From Halieaceae bacterium (GTDB taxonomy: Bacteria > Pseudomonadota > Gammaproteobacteria > Pseudomonadales > Halieaceae): a stretch of DNA of 9,367 nucleotides. Made by a program: the position numbers and the translations under genes. Below are positions 5,472 to 9,367 of the stretch, piece by piece; the stretch's first letter is position 1, and the number at the start of each line of letters is the position of its first letter. The stretch spans positions 1-9,367 of the forward strand of contig QXYP01000036.1 in assembly GCA_009886815.1 (NCBI GenBank), in the 5' to 3' direction. The notes beneath the pieces were generated by a model that did not search any database, was not told the origin of the DNA, and was given only the letters and a program-made list of their open reading frames with translations.

Positions 5472-6998
5472 TTAGTTCGTCGCTGAACGCTGCATATTTT
5501 CCAGAACCTGATCAATGGAAAAGCTGGCTGGCTTTTGCCGGGGCGGATACTCGACAAAGGTTCCTAAAAACTGGCCCACGTAGGTTTGAGCCGGCACCAG
5601 TAAGAACACGTGCTGAAACCACCAGTCCTTGTAATGGATAGACTCGTGCTCGGCTTCTTCAAACGGATCGCTGTAAAGATCGAAGATCTTGGGCACCCGC
5701 AACTGCACAAAGGGGTCAGCCCACACATCGAAACTATGCGCCCGCTGTTCAGCAAAAACCGCTTTCCAGCGCTGGTAGCGCATACCCACGAGATTGCCGT
5801 CATCGCTAAAGTAGAAGAATTCGGCGCGAGGACTTTCGTCTATCTCTCCACCCCAGTAGGGCAGCATGTTGTAGCCATCGAGATGTACCTTGGTATTACC
5901 TTCACCAAAGGTACTGCCTTTGCTGACCTGCTCCTTAAGGTCAACATCACCCAATGCTGCAGCAATGGTTGGAAACCAATCCATGTGGCTGACGATGCCG
6001 TTAGAGCGTGAGCCGGGTTCGATTAGGCCGGGCCATTTCACCAGCAGTGGTACACGATAGCCGCCTTCCCAGTTGGTGTTCTTTTCGCCCCTGAAAGGTG
6101 CGGTACCGCCATCGGGCCAGGTAAATTTCTCGGCACCGTTGTCGGTGGTGTACATCACCACGGTGTTATCTGCGATCCCTAATTCGTCAAGCTTATCGAG
6201 CATTTGGCCGATCATGCCGTCGTGCTCTACCATGCCATCGGGAAACACTCCTAGACCGGTGACGCCTTCTGACTCAGCCTTTAGGCGTGTGTGTACATGC
6301 ATGCGTGTCGTGTTGTACCAAAGAAAAAAGGGCTTGTCGGCCTTGACCGCTCTTTCGAGGAAATCTAAGGCCGCGGCGGTAACCTCTTCGTCGATGGTTT
6401 CCATGCGCTTCTTGGTCAGTGGGCCGGTATCTTCAATGCGTCCATCGGCGGAAGATTTGATGACCCCTCTGGGCCCAAATTTCTCCCGAAACGCCGGGTC
6501 TTTGGGATAATCCGGGTGCTCAGGCTCTTCTTCGGCGTTGAGGTGGTAAAGATTGCCAATAAACTCATCAAAACCATGGTTAGTGGGTAAATGCTCATCA
6601 CGATCGCCTAAATGGTTTTTACCAAATTGGCCGGTCATATAGCCTTTTGATTTTAGGTATTCCGCAATCGTAGGATCACGTTGGTCCATACCTTCCTTCG
6701 CTCCGGGAAGGCCCACCTTTAATAAGCCCGTTCGAAACCCTGACTGCCCAGTGACAAATGCCGCGCGCCCAGCCGTACAACTTTGCTCACCGTAGGCGTG
6801 GGTAAACAACATACCCTCTTTGGCAATACTATCGATGTTCGGCGTTTCGTAACCCATCATGCCTTGGTTGTAGGCGCTGACGTTCCAGTACCCTATGTCG
6901 TCGCCCCACAGCATCAAAAAGTTGGGCTTATCTGCAGCAAACGTAGAGAGCGGGGTAAGAAGCAATGCTGCAACTAAACAGCGTTTGAGTGAAATCAT
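5472..6998 (-). CDS. Exported type I (formylglycine) sulfatase, arylsulfatase family
   Basis: A 508-residue periplasmic or secreted sulfatase of the alkaline-phosphatase superfamily, hydrolysing sulfate esters; the natural substrate cannot be read from sequence. Residues 1-21 are a signal peptide (MISLKR, hydrophobic core, LSTFA before ADKPN). Metal and active-site residues: D33/D34 (WGDDIG), nucleophile C74 in CTAGR ending at R78, K127 and H129 (GKNHLG), H234, D286/N287 (TTDNG) and K306. C74 must be converted to formylglycine; the motif has Ala where the classic C-x-P-x-R has Pro. I place the start at 6996-6998 rather than 12 nt upstream, because GGAG (7005-7008) lies 6 nt before it and the signal peptide is then compact. 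It follows uvrB in the same direction after 133 bp and ends before a strong terminator. No maturase gene, transporter or polysaccharide-utilisation gene is in the window. Confidence 0.93.
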   Translation of the reverse strand: MISLKRCLVAALLLTPLSTFAADKPNFLMLWGDDIGYWNVSAYNQGMMGYETPNIDSIAKEGMLFTHAYGEQSCTAGRAAFVTGQSGFRTGLLKVGLPGAKEGMDQRDPTIAEYLKSKGYMTGQFGKNHLGDRDEHLPTNHGFDEFIGNLYHLNAEEEPEHPDYPKDPAFREKFGPRGVIKSSADGRIEDTGPLTKKRMETIDEEVTAAALDFLERAVKADKPFFLWYNTTRMHVHTRLKAESEGVTGLGVFPDGMVEHDGMIGQMLDKLDELGIADNTVVMYTTDNGAEKFTWPDGGTAPFRGEKNTNWEGGYRVPLLVKWPGLIEPGSRSNGIVSHMDWFPTIAAALGDVDLKEQVSKGSTFGEGNTKVHLDGYNMLPYWGGEIDESPRAEFFYFSDDGNLVGMRYQRWKAVFAEQRAHSFDVWADPFVQLRVPKIFDLYSDPFEEAEHESIHYKDWWFQHVFLLVPAQTYVGQFLGTFVEYPPRQKPASFSIDQVLENMQRSATN

Positions 6999-7024
6999 AA
7001 AAGTCTCCATAACTTTATTCTTCG

Positions 7025-7038
7025 TCCTGCGCGCAGGA
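7025..7038. promoter_or_regulatory. Perfect 14-bp palindrome upstream of the sulfatase
   Basis: TCCTGCGCGCAGGA is a perfect palindrome without a spacer, centred about 33 bp upstream of the chosen sulfatase start. With no loop it is unlikely to be an RNA hairpin and fits a dimeric repressor site better. No convincing -35/-10 pair was found around it. The regulator is unknown. Confidence 0.4.
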
Positions 7039-7131
7039 TACCCTACACAACAAAGACCTTCACCAAAACTTCAGCTATTTTTTAGGGTTAGCAACGGCGC
7101 CAAAGCCCATGACGCGCAGCTCTCACCCAGG

Positions 7132-9153
7132 TTATCCCACGAAGGCCACTTGTTTGATTTCTGCCAACTGGTCGCGAATTCGTCCGGCCTCTTCAAACTC
7201 GAGGTTTTTGGCATGCTCAAGCATTTGCCCTTCCAACTGTGCGATTTTTCTGGCGAGTGCTGCAGGCGTGAGGTTAACCACCTCAGCGGCATAAGCGGCC
7301 TTCTCTTCAGCAGCGCGCCGGTCTTTAGCTGATCGCGCTTTGGTGGGCATACGGCGGGCCCCTTCCAAGATGTCTTGCACGCTCTTCTCAATGCCTTTTG
7401 GTGTAATACCATTAGCCTCATTGAACTCTATCTGTTTGCTGCGCCTACGCTGTGTCTCGTCCATGGCGCGCTCCATAGACCCGGTTATTTTGTCGGCGTA
7501 AAGAATGGCGCGCCCCCGTATATGTCGCGCCGCTCGACCCATAGTTTGAATTAATGAACGGTCTGATCGAAGGAAGCCTTCCTTGTCGGCATCTAAAATG
7601 GCGACCAGTGAGACTTCCGGCATATCCAAGCCTTCTCTCAACAAGTTGATACCGACCAGCACATCAAATTGACCTAAGCGTAAGTCTCTAATGATTTCTA
7701 CCCGCTCGACCGTATCAATATCCGAGTGTAAATAACGCACCCGAACATCGTGTTCACTTAAAAACTCCGTGAGGTCTTCGGCCATGCGCTTAGTAAGGGT
7801 TGTCACCAAAACGCGATCACCGATGGCGACCGTCTCACGAATCTCCTTGAGCAAATCATCGACCTGCGTCCTAGCCGGGCGCACCTCAACTTCGGGATCG
7901 ACCAAACCTGTCGGTCGAACCACCTGCTCGACCGTACGCCCGGTATGTTCAAGCTCGTAGGCGCCTGGAGTCGCCGAGACAAAAACACCCTGAGGCCTAA
8001 GGTGCTCCCACTCTTCAAACCGCAGAGGCCGATTATCTAAGGCCGACGGCAAGCGGAAACCATACTCAACCAGCGTCTCCTTGCGAGAACGGTCACCCCG
8101 ATACATGCCGCCGATCTGCGGCACGGTCACGTGAGACTCATCCACCATAATGAGCGCATTGCTAGGCAAGTATTCAAACAGCGTGGGTGGCGGCTCCCCC
8201 GGCGCCCTCCCCGATAGGTAACGTGAGTAGTTCTCGATACCCTGACAGAACCCGAGTTCACGGATCATTTCTATGTCGTAGCGGGTGCGCTGCTGGATAC
8301 GCTGAGCTTCAAGGAGCTTATCCGCTTCCTTAAATTGTTTAACGCGCTGCTCCAGCTCTTCCTCGATGAGATCAATTGCACCCAGCATGGTGTCTCTTGA
8401 TGACACGTAGTGGGTTTTAGGAAATATGGTGACCCGAGGCAACTTATCGTGGATTTCGCCAGTTAATGGATCAAACCTCGAGATATTTTCGATTTCCTCG
8501 TCAAAGAGCTCAATTCGAATAGCCAGCTCGTCAGATTCAGCCGGGAAGATATCGATAATTTCTCCCCGAACACGGTAGGTGCCGCGCCGAAAATCAATAT
8601 CGTTGCGGGTATATTGCAGTTCGGCCAGTTGCCGCAGAACCCCCCGCTGATCAATGATCTCACCCCGAGACAGGTGCATGACCATTTTAAAGTACGACTC
8701 GGGGTCACCCAGACCATAAATTGCCGAGACCGTCGCCACCACCAGGCAATCCTCACGCTCTAATAGGGCCTTAGTAGCCGACAGCCGCATTTGCTCAATG
8801 TGATCGTTCACCTGCGCATCTTTCTCAATAAACGTGTCTGAGGACGGCACATAGGCTTCAGGCTGAAAGTAATCGTAATACGACACGAAGTACTCCACCG
8901 CGTTATTGGGAAAGAACTCCTTAAACTCGCCATAGAGCTGTGCCGCCAGGGTTTTGTTATGCGCCATAACAATCGTGGGTCGCTGCAGCTTTTCAATGAC
9001 GTGCGCCATGGTGAAGGTTTTGCCTGAACCGGTAACACCAAGCAATATCTGCGAGGCTAGCCCTGCCTGAATCCCCTCGGTCAGCTGCACAATTGCAGCC
9101 GGCTGGTCTCCCGCGGGCTCGAAGCTCGATGAAATCTCAAACAATTTTGACAA
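7132..9153 (-). CDS. uvrB: Excinuclease ABC subunit UvrB
   Basis: Complete 673-residue damage-verification helicase of nucleotide excision repair, the same length as E. coli UvrB as remembered. It takes damaged DNA from UvrA and recruits UvrC in the cytoplasm. Seen: Walker A GVTGSGKT with K45; NKTLAAQ; the DNA-clamping beta-hairpin at 92-103 ([12 protein letters not shown], with Phe at 96 where E. coli has Tyr); the UvrA-interaction domain (about 150-250); DESH Walker B near 338; [12 protein letters not shown]; helicase motifs [24 protein letters not shown] and QTMGRAARH; and the C-terminal UVR domain (about 635-670), which contacts UvrC. The ATG at 9151-9153 gives the standard family N terminus; the nearest ribosome-site-like AAGAGGT is about 13-14 nt away, longer than ideal. 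No LexA-type CTGT-N8-ACAG box was found upstream, unlike E. coli uvrB. No terminator follows, so read-through into the sulfatase is possible. Confidence 0.98.
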   Translation of the reverse strand: MSKLFEISSSFEPAGDQPAAIVQLTEGIQAGLASQILLGVTGSGKTFTMAHVIEKLQRPTIVMAHNKTLAAQLYGEFKEFFPNNAVEYFVSYYDYFQPEAYVPSSDTFIEKDAQVNDHIEQMRLSATKALLEREDCLVVATVSAIYGLGDPESYFKMVMHLSRGEIIDQRGVLRQLAELQYTRNDIDFRRGTYRVRGEIIDIFPAESDELAIRIELFDEEIENISRFDPLTGEIHDKLPRVTIFPKTHYVSSRDTMLGAIDLIEEELEQRVKQFKEADKLLEAQRIQQRTRYDIEMIRELGFCQGIENYSRYLSGRAPGEPPPTLFEYLPSNALIMVDESHVTVPQIGGMYRGDRSRKETLVEYGFRLPSALDNRPLRFEEWEHLRPQGVFVSATPGAYELEHTGRTVEQVVRPTGLVDPEVEVRPARTQVDDLLKEIRETVAIGDRVLVTTLTKRMAEDLTEFLSEHDVRVRYLHSDIDTVERVEIIRDLRLGQFDVLVGINLLREGLDMPEVSLVAILDADKEGFLRSDRSLIQTMGRAARHIRGRAILYADKITGSMERAMDETQRRRSKQIEFNEANGITPKGIEKSVQDILEGARRMPTKARSAKDRRAAEEKAAYAAEVVNLTPAALARKIAQLEGQMLEHAKNLEFEEAGRIRDQLAEIKQVAFVG

Positions 9154-9260
9154 AAAACACCTCTTAACCCTTCAATCCAGACCTAGGAAGCTGAGTATGA
9201 ATGATTTGCAGACTTTGCAGGAAAACCATTGACGACACATCTGTGACAGCCGTCTGGGTA

Positions 9261-9289
9261 TTGACACTCCGCGGGCTGCTAATTACTAT
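9261..9289 (+). promoter_or_regulatory. Promoter of tRNA-Asn
   Basis: A perfect -35 TTGACA (9261-9266), a 17-bp spacer and -10 TACTAT (9284-9289, 4 of 6) are followed by the G+C-rich stretch CGCGCC, a discriminator typical of growth-rate and stringently controlled stable-RNA promoters. Transcription would start near 9297, about 17 nt before the mature tRNA. The short leader can form a 5-bp hairpin (CTTCC 9296-9300, GGAAG 9305-9309). Confidence 0.8.
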
Positions 9290-9313
9290 TCGCGCCTTCC
9301 TTACGGAAGCCTT

Positions 9314-9367
9314 TCCGCCTTAGCTCAGTTGGTAGAGCAATTGACTGTTAATCAATGGGTCGCTGGT
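9314..9367 (+). tRNA. tRNA-Asn(GUU), 3' end cut by window edge
   Basis: The first 54 nt of a tRNA are present: acceptor arm TCCGCCT (9314-9320), D arm GCTC-AGTTGGTA-GAGC, and an anticodon arm of 5 bp (ATTGA 9340-9344, TCAAT 9352-9356) around loop CTGTTAA with anticodon GTT at 9347-9349. The variable region and start of the T arm (GCTGGT) follow to the edge. The 3' half, including the acceptor complement AGGCGGA, is expected just outside. It is divergent from uvrB. Confidence 0.95.

Noticed and set aside
5610..6510. Two long plus-strand open frames (133 and 145 codons) inside the sulfatase
   Set aside because: They are antisense shadows of a well-supported sulfatase and show no domain or start signal.
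6999..7010. Sulfatase start four codons upstream (METFMISL)
   Set aside because: Its ATG overlaps the GGAG ribosome site used by the downstream ATG and it lacks a comparable site of its own.
7070..7090. Run of six T on the plus strand after uvrB, considered as a terminator
   Set aside because: There is no stable hairpin immediately before it in the plus direction, and on the minus strand it is a run of A, so it cannot terminate uvrB.
9205..9220. Direct repeat TTTGCAG twice with a 9-bp period upstream of uvrB
   Set aside because: The repeat is short, out of helical phase and not tied to a recognisable promoter; likely chance.

Overview
The window looks like chromosomal DNA of a marine gammaproteobacterium, roughly half G+C. 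The reasons are an E. coli-like ThrS and UvrB of near-identical layout, a two-component pair resembling the 'proteobacterial dedicated sortase' regulators known mainly from marine Proteobacteria, and a secreted sulfatase of the kind common in marine bacteria. This placement is inferred from protein features recalled from memory, not from a database search. No insertion sequence, integrase, CRISPR array or prophage gene was seen.

Layout, left to right. (1) 1-1871, minus: thrS, cut by the left edge about 20 codons before its expected stop. Its leader carries a hairpin with a 7-nt loop that copies a tRNA-Thr(GGU) anticodon loop, 33-35 nt upstream of the AUG. This suggests translational autoregulation like that of E. 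coli thrS. (2) 1872-2176: 305-bp divergent intergenic region with the thrS leader, predicted promoters on both strands and a tandem 8-bp repeat of 10-bp period. (3) 2177-4878, plus: an OmpR-type response regulator and a histidine kinase overlapping by 4 nt, best matched to PdsR/PdsS. No sortase or sortase target lies in the window. (4) 4895-5317, minus: a thioredoxin-type ArsC, converging on the kinase with a 16-bp gap and without other ars genes. (5) 5318-5471: a strong minus-strand terminator, a tandem 7-bp repeat and a long inverted repeat. (6) 5472-6998, minus: an exported type I sulfatase with the variant active-site motif CTAGR. (7) 7132-9153, minus: complete uvrB. (8) 9261-9367, plus: a consensus-like promoter driving tRNA-Asn(GUU), cut by the right edge.

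ThrS, UvrB and tRNA-Asn are housekeeping genes of translation and excision repair. The accessory content is the regulator/kinase pair, ArsC and the sulfatase, and nothing in the sequence links these three functionally. The most interesting signals are regulatory: the anticodon-mimic hairpin of thrS, the tandem repeat in front of the response regulator, and the terminator placed immediately upstream of arsC. No clearly undescribed multi-gene system was recognised.
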